DNA from: Streptosporangium brasiliense
Lineage (GTDB): Bacteria; Actinomycetota; Actinomycetes; Streptosporangiales; Streptosporangiaceae
NCBI RefSeq assembly: GCF_030811595.1
Contig: NZ_JAUSRB010000002.1
Coordinates: 3,100,001 to 3,164,000 of the forward strand
DNA: 64,000 bases
Direction: 5' to 3'
The position numbers were made by a program, and so were the translations under genes. Shown in pieces: positions 16,157 through 23,831 of the stretch; position 1 is the first letter of the stretch; each line of letters begins with the position of its first letter. Below the pieces are notes generated by a model. The model was not told the origin of the DNA and did no database searches. It worked only from the letters and a program-made list of their open reading frames with translations.

Positions 16157-18466
16157 ATGCGTGCGCCCGTCGAGCGGCTGCTCACCGACGCCAGGGGGAC
16201 CGGCCGCCGGTCGCACGACACCGGAGCCGACGGATCGGCCGTCCGGAAGGTCGCCCGGCTCGCCGGAGCGGCAGTGGCCGCGGGGCTGCTGGCCAGCGCT
16301 CTCGCGCTGCCGGCCGTGGGCGGCGCGGGGGCGGTGGTCCTCACCGCCTCGGAGGAGCTGAACATCAGGCCGGTGGACCTCAAGGAGCCCCCGCTGGCGG
16401 AGAAGACGACGGTCCTGGACGCCCGGGGCAACCAGATCGCGCAGTTCTGGGACGTGTACCGCGAGGTCGTGCCGCTCAGCAAGGTGGCCGATGTGATGAA
16501 GACGGCGATCATCTCGATCGAGGACTACCGCTTCTACGAGCACGGCGCCATCGACATCGAGGGGACCATGCGGGCCCTGGCCAAGAACCTCTCCTCGGGC
16601 GGGGTGAGCCAGGGCGGCTCCAGCATCACCCAGCAGTACGTCAAGCAGGTGCTGCTCAACGCGGCGGTCACCGAGAAAGAGAAGAACAAGGTGCTGGAGG
16701 CCAGCTACGCGCGCAAGCTCAACGAGCTGCGTCACGCGATGGCGGTCGAGCAGAAATACTCCAAGGACCAGATCCTGGAGAAATACCTGAACATCGCCTT
16801 CTTCGGGGCGAGGGCCAACGGGGTCGAGGCGGCGGCCAAGCGGTTCTTCGGGGTGCCGGCGTCCAAGCTCACCCTGCCGCAGGCGGCGACCCTGGCGGCG
16901 GCCGTGCAGTCTCCCAACAGCACCGACCCCGAGGCCGGCAGGAAGGCCCGGCAGCGGCTGCTGGAGCGGCGCAACCTGGTGCTCGACCGGATGGCGCAGC
17001 TCAAGAAGATCACGCCGGAGGAGGCCGCGAAGGCCAAGAAGGAGAAGCTGGGCTACAAGGGCACGCCGCTGCCGGGCGGGTGCGAGGCCAGCCCCTACCC
17101 CTACTTCTGCATCTACGTGCGCAACGAGATCTCCGGCAACCCGGCCTTCGGCAAGACCGAGAAGGCCCGCCTCCAGTTCCTCAACCGCGGCGGGCTGACG
17201 ATCAGGACGACGCTGGACCCGAGGATGCAGGCCGCGGCCGACGCGGCGATCAGGAAGCGGGTGTACGCCTCCGACAACCCGATGGCCTCCCAGGCGCTCG
17301 TGCAGCCGGGCACCGGTGCGATCAAGGCGATGGCGGCCAGCCGGAAGTACGGCATCGCCAAGCGCAGGAACGAGATGTCCTACAACGTGGTGGCCGACGC
17401 GGCGCACGGCGGCGGGGTGGGGTTCCAGGCGGGCTCGACGTTCAAGACCTTCACACTGATCACCGCGCTGAAGAAGGGCATGAAGGTCAGCGACGGCATC
17501 ACCACCGGCGCCGGCTACCGCGCCCCCGGCTACGCGGCCTTCAAGAACTGCAAGGGCGAGAGCATCGGCGACCCGACCCACACCGTCACCAACGACGAGG
17601 GCTCGCCCGGGTTCAAGACGCTGCAGACCGGCACCTGGGGATCGGTCAACACCTTCTTCGTCGCCCTGGAGCAGCGCGTGGGGCTGTGTGACACGGTGGA
17701 GACCGCCAAGTCGCTGGGCATCAAGCGGTCCGACGGGCAGGCGCTGCAGGAGTACGAGACCTTCACCCTCGGCATCAACGAGATGGACCCGGTGACGGTG
17801 GCCAACGCCTACGCCGCGATCGGCGCGCGCGGCAAGTACTGCGCGCCGATGGCCATCACCCAGATCACCGACCGCGACGGCAAGGTGACCCGTTACACGC
17901 CGCAGTGCCGTCAGGCGCTGGACCCCGAGATCGCCGACGCGACGGCCGACGTCCTGTCCGGGGTGTTCACCAAGGGCACCATGCGCGGCGTGGGCGGCAT
18001 CGGCCGCCCCGCGGCGGGCAAGACCGGCACCACGGACGCGTACGCCACCGCGTGGTTCGCCGGGTTCACCCCCGACCTGGCCGGCGCGGTGAGCATCGGC
18101 GACCCCCGCGGCTCGACGAAGCACAAGCTCACCGGCGTCACCATCGGCGGCAGGTACTACGGCATCGTCGCCGGCGCCAGCCTCCCCGGCCCGATCTGGA
18201 AGGACACCATGATGGCGGCGCTGAAGGGCGTCAGGGCCACCTCCTTCCACCCGATCAACTCCGCCCGCTTCGGTGGCTGCGGCCAGGACTGCGCTCCCGA
18301 CCGGTCGGACGGCGACAGCCGGGAGGTCCGGAACGAGCCCTGGGACAGGGGACGCAACACCGACGACGAGGGCGGCCGAGGGAACGGCTGGGACCTCCGG
18401 AACGGCCGGGACCGGGGGAACGGTTGGGACGGCTGGGGCCGTGGGAACGGCCGTAACCGGGGGTGA
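16157..18466 (+). CDS. class A penicillin-binding protein (bifunctional peptidoglycan synthase)
   Basis: This is a 769-residue membrane-anchored cell-wall synthase. A cytoplasmic N-terminus of about 30 residues and one transmembrane helix (residues 35-60) precede a GT51 glycosyltransferase domain. GT51 motifs include EDYRFYEHG near residue 121 (catalytic Glu) and GGSSITQQYVKQ. The transpeptidase domain has Ser427-x-x-Lys (GSTFKTF), SVN (GSVNTFF) and KTGTT at 622. The last 60 residues are a Gly/Asn/Arg/Asp-rich low-complexity tail of GNGW/GRN units. ATG 16157 follows GAGGGAGAA. The family is firm. The tail is presumably extracellular and may contact the wall. It stands alone, with a hairpin after it. 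Confidence 0.92.
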   Translation: MRAPVERLLTDARGTGRRSHDTGADGSAVRKVARLAGAAVAAGLLASALALPAVGGAGAVVLTASEELNIRPVDLKEPPLAEKTTVLDARGNQIAQFWDVYREVVPLSKVADVMKTAIISIEDYRFYEHGAIDIEGTMRALAKNLSSGGVSQGGSSITQQYVKQVLLNAAVTEKEKNKVLEASYARKLNELRHAMAVEQKYSKDQILEKYLNIAFFGARANGVEAAAKRFFGVPASKLTLPQAATLAAAVQSPNSTDPEAGRKARQRLLERRNLVLDRMAQLKKITPEEAAKAKKEKLGYKGTPLPGGCEASPYPYFCIYVRNEISGNPAFGKTEKARLQFLNRGGLTIRTTLDPRMQAAADAAIRKRVYASDNPMASQALVQPGTGAIKAMAASRKYGIAKRRNEMSYNVVADAAHGGGVGFQAGSTFKTFTLITALKKGMKVSDGITTGAGYRAPGYAAFKNCKGESIGDPTHTVTNDEGSPGFKTLQTGTWGSVNTFFVALEQRVGLCDTVETAKSLGIKRSDGQALQEYETFTLGINEMDPVTVANAYAAIGARGKYCAPMAITQITDRDGKVTRYTPQCRQALDPEIADATADVLSGVFTKGTMRGVGGIGRPAAGKTGTTDAYATAWFAGFTPDLAGAVSIGDPRGSTKHKLTGVTIGGRYYGIVAGASLPGPIWKDTMMAALKGVRATSFHPINSARFGGCGQDCAPDRSDGDSREVRNEPWDRGRNTDDEGGRGNGWDLRNGRDRGNGWDGWGRGNGRNRG

Positions 18467-18475
18467 CGGTGCGGT

Positions 18476-18510
18476 GGGCCGGTCCGGGACGGAGCTCCCG
18501 GGGCCGGCCC
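18476..18510 (+). terminator. hairpin terminator after the penicillin-binding protein gene
   Basis: GGGCCGGTCCGGGA and TCCCGGGGCCGGCCC form a near-perfect stem (one mismatch, one bulge) around CGGAGC, 10 bp past the stop. Confidence 0.6.
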
Positions 18511-18559
18511 CGGCGGCCGCCGGACCCTGGAGCCGGCGGCCTTCCGGAATGATTGCCGT

Positions 18560-19039
18560 ATGAACGAGTTCATCGAGGCCATGGCGCAGGTGCCCACCGC
18601 CGTGACGGTCATCACCGTGAAGGACGGGCGCGACGACGTGGGGGCGACGGTGGGCACCCTTGTCTCCGTCTCGCTCGACCCCCGGCTGGTGATGGTGAGC
18701 CTGGAGAACACCGGTTACCTCAATGAGCTGCTGCTGCGCCGGGACCGCTGGGCCGCCAGCGTGCTGTCCGCCGGGCAGAAGGCGATCGCCAGCCGCTTCG
18801 CCACCGCCGGCCGGCCCGGTGCCCGGCTGCTGCTCGCGGGCGTGCCCCACCACCGGGGGGAGCTGAGCGAGGCGCTCGTCGTGGACGGCGGTGTGACCGC
18901 CCTGGAGGCCGAGACGGCCCAGGTCGTCCCGGCCGGGGACCACACCCTCTACATCGCCCGGGTGCTCGACGTGAGCTACGTCGACGCGGGAGTCCTCCCG
19001 CTCGTACGGCTCCGCAGCCGGTACCGTCCGGCCGGCTGA
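18560..19039 (+). CDS. flavin reductase-like FMN-binding protein
   Basis: This is a 159-residue split-barrel flavin reductase of the HpaC/NtaB family. Typical landmarks are MAQVPTAVTVITV at the N-terminus, GATVGTLVSVSLDPRLVMVSL in the flavin site, and DHTLYIARVLDV near the end (family GDHxxxxG-type segment). Such enzymes supply reduced FMN or FAD to monooxygenases using NAD(P)H. No monooxygenase is adjacent, so the partner is unknown. The stop codon lies inside the first unit of a 26-bp tandem repeat that fills the gap to the convergent MFS gene. Confidence 0.82.
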   Translation: MNEFIEAMAQVPTAVTVITVKDGRDDVGATVGTLVSVSLDPRLVMVSLENTGYLNELLLRRDRWAASVLSAGQKAIASRFATAGRPGARLLLAGVPHHRGELSEALVVDGGVTALEAETAQVVPAGDHTLYIARVLDVSYVDAGVLPLVRLRSRYRPAG

Positions 19040-19140
19040 CCGCTGTCACGGCGCGCACTCGGTGACCGGTGTCACGGCGCGCACCCGGTGACCGCTGTCA
19101 CGGCGAGCGCCCGGCGGCCGCTGTCACGACGGCCGGACGG
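19037..19140. repeat. four 26-bp tandem repeats spanning two convergent stop codons
   Basis: Units run 19037-19062, 19063-19088, 19089-19114 and 19115-19140. The first three share the core TGACCGCTGTCACGGCG (one carries CCGG), with GTGAC-N4-GTCAC dyads in units 2 and 3; the fourth is more diverged. The tract contains the TGA of the flavin reductase (19037-19039) and the stop of the minus-strand MFS gene (19124-19126), so both genes end inside it. Confidence 0.85.
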
Positions 19141-20617
19141 TCTCCGGAGCGGCCCCGGCCCTCCCGGACGCCTCCGCCCTGGGCATGGCGGCCATGAGGG
19201 CGACGAGGGCGACCGCCGGCGCCACCCCCCAGACCAGGACCTCGGGGACCGCTCCGGCGATCGCCTCCGGCCGCTGGTCGTCCCCCACGTGGCGGATGAG
19301 GAGGTTGTTGAACAGGGCGACCCCCACGGCCATGCCGAACCCGCGGACCGTCACCACCGCCGAGGTGACGGCCCCGAGGTCGGCGGGCCGTACCGCGTTC
19401 TGCGCGACGGTCATGAGGTTCTGCATGATCAGGCCGAAACCGACGCCGAGCACCGCCATCCCCGCGGCCACGAGCGCGTAGGGGCTGTCCAGGTCCGCCC
19501 GGCTCAGCAGCAGCAGCCCCGGCACCACGATGACCGCGCCGGAGAGCAGATACGGCGTGAAACGCCCGCTTCTCCCGGCCCGGCCGCCGGTGATCGCGGA
19601 GACCACGATGAAGGTGATGAAGTACGGATTGCCGGCGAGTCCGGCCTGGGTGGCGCTGAGGTCGAAGGCGACCTGCAGGTAGGTGGGCAGGAACACGATC
19701 GAGCCGTACAGCAGGGCGCCGAGCAGCGCCGTGGCCGGGAACACGACGCGCAGCGTACGGCCGGCGAACAGCCTCGGCGGGATCAGCGGGGCGGCGGCAC
19801 GCCGTTCCTGCCACCAGAAGGCCGCCGCCAGCGCCAGGGCGGTCACGACGAGCCCCAGGACGGCCGGCGAGGTCCAGGAGTGGGTGCGCCCGCCCCACTC
19901 GGTGACCAGCAGCAGGCTCACCGTGGCCCCGGCGAGCAGCACCGCGCCCGCGACGTCCATGCGGGCGCCGTCCCCGCTCCTGGGCAGCCGGAGCGAGGTG
20001 GCGACCAGGGCGATCGACAGCAGGCCGATCGGCAGGTTGACGTAGAAGATCCAGCGCCAGCCCGCGGCGTCGGTGAGGGAGCCGCCGACGAGCGGGCCGC
20101 CCACGCTGGCCAGGGCGAAGACGCCGCCCACGTAGCCCTGCACCCGGGCCCGCAGGCGGAGGGGGAAGAGCTCGGCGAGCGCGATGCTGGGGACGGTGAA
20201 CAGCGCCCCCGCCCCGACGCCCTGCAGCGTCCGGGCGGCGATGAGCTGGGGCATGGACTGGGCGAGGCCGCACAGGGCGGAGGCGACGGTGAAGACGGTG
20301 ATCGCGGACAGGAAGACGGCACGCCGTCCGAAACGGTCGCTCAGCCGCCCGTAGACCGCGCCGGTGGCGGTGGAGGCGAGCACGTAGGCGGTGACGATCC
20401 AGCCGATGGAGCCCGCCTCGCCGAGGTCGGCGGCGATGTCCGGCAGGGCGATGGCGACCACCGTCTGGTCCAGGACGGACATCAGGATGCCCAGCACGAG
20501 CCCCGCCACGGCGAAGGGGAGCCTCCCGGTCCCGGCCCCGTGGCCGCCCGCCGGGACGCTCTGGCCGGTGCCGGTGCCGGTGCCGGTGTCGGGGGAGGCG
20601 GTCCGGTCGGATGTCAT
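19124..20617 (-). CDS. MFS exporter, 14-helix DHA2 (EmrB/QacA-like)
   Basis: This is a 497-residue major facilitator with about 14 hydrophobic segments. Motif C-like and helix 1 sequences (LGILMSVLDQTVVAIALPDIA) and motif A (GRLSDRFGRRAVF) are those of EmrB/QacA drug-proton antiporters. ATG 20617 overlaps the stop of the preceding flavoprotein gene in a 4-bp ATGA overlap. The Gly/Thr repeat near the start (TGTGTGTG) reflects a CCGGTG microsatellite. It belongs to a flavoprotein-MFS unit under a divergent MerR gene and would export a toxic small molecule. The 3' end codes through the 26-bp repeat tract. Confidence 0.88.
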   Translation of the reverse strand: MTSDRTASPDTGTGTGTGQSVPAGGHGAGTGRLPFAVAGLVLGILMSVLDQTVVAIALPDIAADLGEAGSIGWIVTAYVLASTATGAVYGRLSDRFGRRAVFLSAITVFTVASALCGLAQSMPQLIAARTLQGVGAGALFTVPSIALAELFPLRLRARVQGYVGGVFALASVGGPLVGGSLTDAAGWRWIFYVNLPIGLLSIALVATSLRLPRSGDGARMDVAGAVLLAGATVSLLLVTEWGGRTHSWTSPAVLGLVVTALALAAAFWWQERRAAAPLIPPRLFAGRTLRVVFPATALLGALLYGSIVFLPTYLQVAFDLSATQAGLAGNPYFITFIVVSAITGGRAGRSGRFTPYLLSGAVIVVPGLLLLSRADLDSPYALVAAGMAVLGVGFGLIMQNLMTVAQNAVRPADLGAVTSAVVTVRGFGMAVGVALFNNLLIRHVGDDQRPEAIAGAVPEVLVWGVAPAVALVALMAAMPRAEASGRAGAAPETVRPS

Positions 20618-21564
20618 GCCTGGTCCTTCCCGGCGGGGAACGGGGCGGGCAGCGCGAAGTCCGCGCTGAGCAGGTCCTGGTCCAGCACGCCGGCCGCGAC
20701 GGTGCCGGAGGCCGCGGCGGCGACGACGGCGGCCAGCGGCATCGGCACGGTGGCCCGCCGGGCCATGTCCCCCGCCGCGTAGACGCCGGGCACGCTGGTC
20801 CGGCCGAACTCGTCGACCTCGACGGTGGAGTCGGGGAAGCCGGCGCACCCCAGCTTCCCGGCGATGCCGGAGCGCTGCCGGAGCGTGGTCTTGACGAACA
20901 GCGCGTCGCGGGCCAGCGGCTGGGCGCCCTCGAACACGATCTGCCTGATCCTGCCGTCCTCGCCCTCCAGACGGGTGATCGGCTCGCAGCGCGCCGGGAT
21001 CCCGTTGCGGGCCAGCAGGTCCCGCATGGCCGGCTCCAGCGGGGCGCCGCCGGTGCACAGCACGACGTCGTCGGTGAACCGGCTCAGGTGCAGTGCCAGC
21101 CGTACCCGGTCCGGTCCCGCGCCGATCACGGCGACGCGCCCGCCGCTGACCTCGTACCCGTGGCAGTAGGGGCAGTGGAAGGCCGAGCGGCCCCACAGCT
21201 CCTCGACGCCGCTGATCGGGGGCAGCTCATCGGCCAGGCCGGTGGCCAGCAGCAGCCGCCGGCCCCGCTCGGCGCCGCCGCCGGCCGGCCGGACCTCGAA
21301 CCCGTCATCGGGCAGGCGGCCCACCTCGTCCACGGCGACGTTCCGGGTCCGGACCGACGGGTAGGCCCCGAGCTGCTCGTGCCCGATCCGGCGCACCTCG
21401 GTCGGCGGCGTCCCGTCCCGGGTGAAGAAGTTGTGCACGGCCCCGGCGGGCGCGTTGCGCCCCTCTCCGGCGTCCAGCAGCAGCACGGTGCGGTGGGCAC
21501 GGCCCAGGGTCAGGGCCGCGGCGAGTCCGGCCGGGCCGCCGCCAATGATGATCACATCAAGCAT
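20614..21564 (-). CDS. thioredoxin-reductase-like FAD oxidoreductase with CPYC motif
   Basis: This is a 316-residue flavoprotein. FAD is bound at IIIGGGPAGLAAALTLG. The redox pair is Cys131-Pro-Tyr-Cys134 in FHCPYCHGYEV, and the FAD-closing motif GVYAAGDMA is near the end. The second nucleotide-binding motif (VAVIGAGPDRVRLALHL) again lacks the HRRxxxR NADPH signature, as in dithiol oxidases of the GliT/HlmI type. The start is ATG 21564 with GAGGAGA upstream. It is coupled to the downstream DHA2 exporter. It resembles the flavoprotein at 14295-15296, including the HCPxCHGYEV core, though the exporter partners belong to different MFS subfamilies. Confidence 0.8.
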   Translation of the reverse strand: MLDVIIIGGGPAGLAAALTLGRAHRTVLLLDAGEGRNAPAGAVHNFFTRDGTPPTEVRRIGHEQLGAYPSVRTRNVAVDEVGRLPDDGFEVRPAGGGAERGRRLLLATGLADELPPISGVEELWGRSAFHCPYCHGYEVSGGRVAVIGAGPDRVRLALHLSRFTDDVVLCTGGAPLEPAMRDLLARNGIPARCEPITRLEGEDGRIRQIVFEGAQPLARDALFVKTTLRQRSGIAGKLGCAGFPDSTVEVDEFGRTSVPGVYAAGDMARRATVPMPLAAVVAAAASGTVAAGVLDQDLLSADFALPAPFPAGKDQA

Positions 21565-21600
21565 GTCGTCTCCTCTGCGGCGGGGACGGGTCCCCGTTCC

Positions 21601-21646
21601 TTGACAGCGGGACCAACTCTGCAAGTTAATGTGAACATGAAGTCAA
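21601..21646. promoter_or_regulatory. divergent MerR-type promoter/operator region
   Basis: On the plus strand TTGACA at 21601 and GTTAAT at 21625 give an 18-bp spacer just ahead of the merR start, implying a very short leader. On the minus strand TTGACT (21646-21641) faces the flavoprotein gene; a 19-bp spacer would give only a weak -10, which is typical of MerR-activated promoters. Partial dyads AACT-N5-AGTT (21615-21627) and GTTAATGTGAAC (21625-21636) lie in the spacers. Confidence 0.5.
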
Positions 21647-22104
21647 GCGCCGGGGCCGAGATGACCATCGGAGAGCTCGCCGCGCGGTTCGACCTCGCCC
21701 CGCACGTGCTGCGGCACTGGGAGGCGATGGGGCTGCTGACCCCGGCGAGGAGGGCGAACGGGCGGCGCCGTTACACCGACGACCACCTGTCACGGGTGAC
21801 GATGATCGTCCGAGGCAAGGCCGGCGGTCTCAGCCTGGAGCAGCTCCGCGAGATCCTCAACGCCGCCACCTCCGCCGAGCGGCGCGAGCTGCTCAGCCGG
21901 CACCGGGCGGAGCTGGAGCTGCGGATCCAGCAGACCCAGATGTCCAAGCAACTGGTCGAGCACGCGCTGGACTGCCGGGAGGAGGACTTCACCCGGTGCC
22001 GGACGTTCCAGCGGCTGTGCGCGGACCTGCCCGTCCCCACCGGCCGGCGGGAAGACCCGCCCGCCGGGGAGACCCTCGGCCGACCGTCGCCGAGATCGTT
22101 CTAG
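21637..22104 (+). CDS. MerR-family transcriptional regulator
   Basis: This is a 155-residue MerR regulator. It has an N-terminal winged helix-turn-helix (MTIGELAARFDLAPHVLRHW, then RRRYTDDH), a helical linker, a coiled-coil dimer helix (about 80-115) and a short C-terminus with Cys residues at DCREEDFTRCRTF. The start is uncertain between GTG 21631, ATG 21637 and ATG 21661. It is divergent from the flavoprotein-DHA2 operon and almost certainly regulates it by distorting the promoter between them. Its stop TAG shares the CTAG tetranucleotide with the stop of the convergent sppA gene, so there is no gap at the 3' end. Confidence 0.85.
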   Translation: MKSSAGAEMTIGELAARFDLAPHVLRHWEAMGLLTPARRANGRRRYTDDHLSRVTMIVRGKAGGLSLEQLREILNAATSAERRELLSRHRAELELRIQQTQMSKQLVEHALDCREEDFTRCRTFQRLCADLPVPTGRREDPPAGETLGRPSPRSF

Positions 22105-23801
22105 CGGACCGTCCACCCGCCGGGGAGCATGAGCGGGCCGTAGGACGGCAGGCCCAGCTCGGCGGCCAGCTGGGCGAGCGGTCCCCAGGCCTCCAGGCGG
22201 AGCCGTGCCATGGCGGCGGTCCTGTCCTCGCTGGACTCCGCCGGGCGCAGGCGCTCCAGCGGGCTCAGCTTGGGATAGACGCGCACCGGGGCGTCGGCGG
22301 CCAGGCCGGCCTGCCTGCGGGCCAGGATGAGGGCGTCCTCCAGGCCGCCGAGCTCGTCGACGAGCCCGCCGGCGTGGGCGTCGGCGCCGGTCCAGACCCG
22401 GCCCCTGGCCAGCTCGTGGGCCCGCTCCCGGGACAGGCCCCGGCCCTCGGCCACCTTGTTCACGAAGTCGTCGTAGACCCGGTCCAGCCAGGCGTTGACC
22501 CGCGCCCACTGGGCCTCGGAGAAGGCGTTGGTGGAGGAGAACATCCCGGCGTTGGCGCCCTCGCCGACCGTCTCGGAGGACACGCCGATCTTCTCCAGCA
22601 GCCCGCTGATGACCGCCTTGCCGCCGAACACGCCGATGGAGCCGGTGAGCGTGCCGGGCTGGGCCACGATCGTGTCGGCGGCCATCGAGACCATGTAGCC
22701 GCCGGAGGCCGCCATGTCGCCCATCGAGACCACGATCGGCTTGCCCGCCTTGCGGGTGAGGACCACCTCGCGCCAGATGGCGTCGGAGGCCACGTACGAA
22801 CCGCCGGGGCTGTCCACCCGGAAGACGACGGCCTTGACGTGCTCGTCGCGGCGGGCCGCGCGCAGGGCGGCGCAGACGGTGTCGGAGCCCATCGCGCTGC
22901 CGCCGCCCAGCGGGCTCCGCCCGCTGCGGCCGAGCCGGATCGCGCCGTGGCCGTGGACCAGCGCGACGGTCTGCTCGCCGGGGCGCGGGAGCTTCTTGGC
23001 GATCGGGCCCTTGGCGTAGCGGCTCACGTAGAGCAGCAGGGCGTCGTCGCCGACGGCCTGCTTGACCTCGTCGTAGACCTCGTCGCGATAGGCCAGCCGG
23101 TCCACGAGCCCCGCCTCGACCGACTCGGCGCCGATGAACGGGCCCCGGTCGATGAGCTCGCGGACCTTGGCGGGGTCCAGCCCGCGCCCGTCGGCGACGC
23201 CCGCGACGACCTGCTCGGTGACCGACTCGGTGATGCGGCCCATCGACTCGCGATGGGCGTCGGTCATGTGGTCCTGGGTGAAGGTGTTGGCCGCGGTCTT
23301 GTACTCGTGCCGCTGGCCCATCTGGTACTCGACGCCGAGCTTGCCGAGCGCCCCCCGCAGGAAGCGCTGCTCCATCGCGACGCCGGTCAGCCCGACGTCG
23401 CCCGACGGCTGCAGGTAGACCCGCTCGAAGGCGCTGCCGAGGTAGTAGGGCACGGTGCCGGCGCCGAACTCGCCGAACGTCTCGGCGAAGGCGACGGTCA
23501 GCTTGCCGGAGGCCCGGAACCGGGTCACGGCCTCGCGCAGGTCCTGCACCATCGCCAGCCCCATCGGCTGGGTGCCGATCTTAACGATCAACGCCTTGAC
23601 CCGGTCGTCCTTCCTGGCGCGCTTCAGCCCCGACAGCACGTCGGTCAGGCTCGTCTTGCGCATGGACAGGATCGCGCCCAGCGGATCGGCTGGAGGACCC
23701 TCTGTCAGGCCCTCGGTGAGGTCGAGTTCAAGGACCAGTGGAGCGGTGCGCCGCTGCCGGAACCGGTCGACGGTGTCGATGATCACCTTGGTCGCGTCCA
23801 T
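22101..23801 (-). CDS. sppA: signal peptide peptidase SppA, long (67K) type
   Basis: This is a 566-residue S49 peptidase with two tandem S49 halves. Catalytic Ser366 lies in DMAASGGYMVS of the second half. The general-base Lys168 lies in HEYKTAANTF of the first half, which is the split Ser-Lys dyad of long SppA. Enzymes of this type degrade signal peptides and misfolded membrane segments. There is no obvious N-terminal transmembrane helix here, so it may be peripheral or cytoplasmic. ATG 23801 has AGGG about 8 nt upstream; GTG 23810 is an alternative. The 3' end overlaps the convergent merR stop by 4 bp. Confidence 0.9.
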   Translation of the reverse strand: MDATKVIIDTVDRFRQRRTAPLVLELDLTEGLTEGPPADPLGAILSMRKTSLTDVLSGLKRARKDDRVKALIVKIGTQPMGLAMVQDLREAVTRFRASGKLTVAFAETFGEFGAGTVPYYLGSAFERVYLQPSGDVGLTGVAMEQRFLRGALGKLGVEYQMGQRHEYKTAANTFTQDHMTDAHRESMGRITESVTEQVVAGVADGRGLDPAKVRELIDRGPFIGAESVEAGLVDRLAYRDEVYDEVKQAVGDDALLLYVSRYAKGPIAKKLPRPGEQTVALVHGHGAIRLGRSGRSPLGGGSAMGSDTVCAALRAARRDEHVKAVVFRVDSPGGSYVASDAIWREVVLTRKAGKPIVVSMGDMAASGGYMVSMAADTIVAQPGTLTGSIGVFGGKAVISGLLEKIGVSSETVGEGANAGMFSSTNAFSEAQWARVNAWLDRVYDDFVNKVAEGRGLSRERAHELARGRVWTGADAHAGGLVDELGGLEDALILARRQAGLAADAPVRVYPKLSPLERLRPAESSEDRTAAMARLRLEAWGPLAQLAAELGLPSYGPLMLPGGWTVR

Positions 23802-23831
23802 GGCTATCACCCTAAGCGACCTATCTCGGAC

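Noticed and set aside
16118..18943. 941-codon minus-strand frame opposite the penicillin-binding protein
   Set aside because: It is an antisense shadow with no ribosome site and repetitive Val/Gly/Arg composition. The plus strand carries all GT51 and transpeptidase motifs.
19037..19140. GTGAC/GTCAC tandem dyads considered as replication iterons
   Set aside because: There are only three good copies. No replication initiator or AT-rich unwinding element is nearby, and the tract ends two genes.
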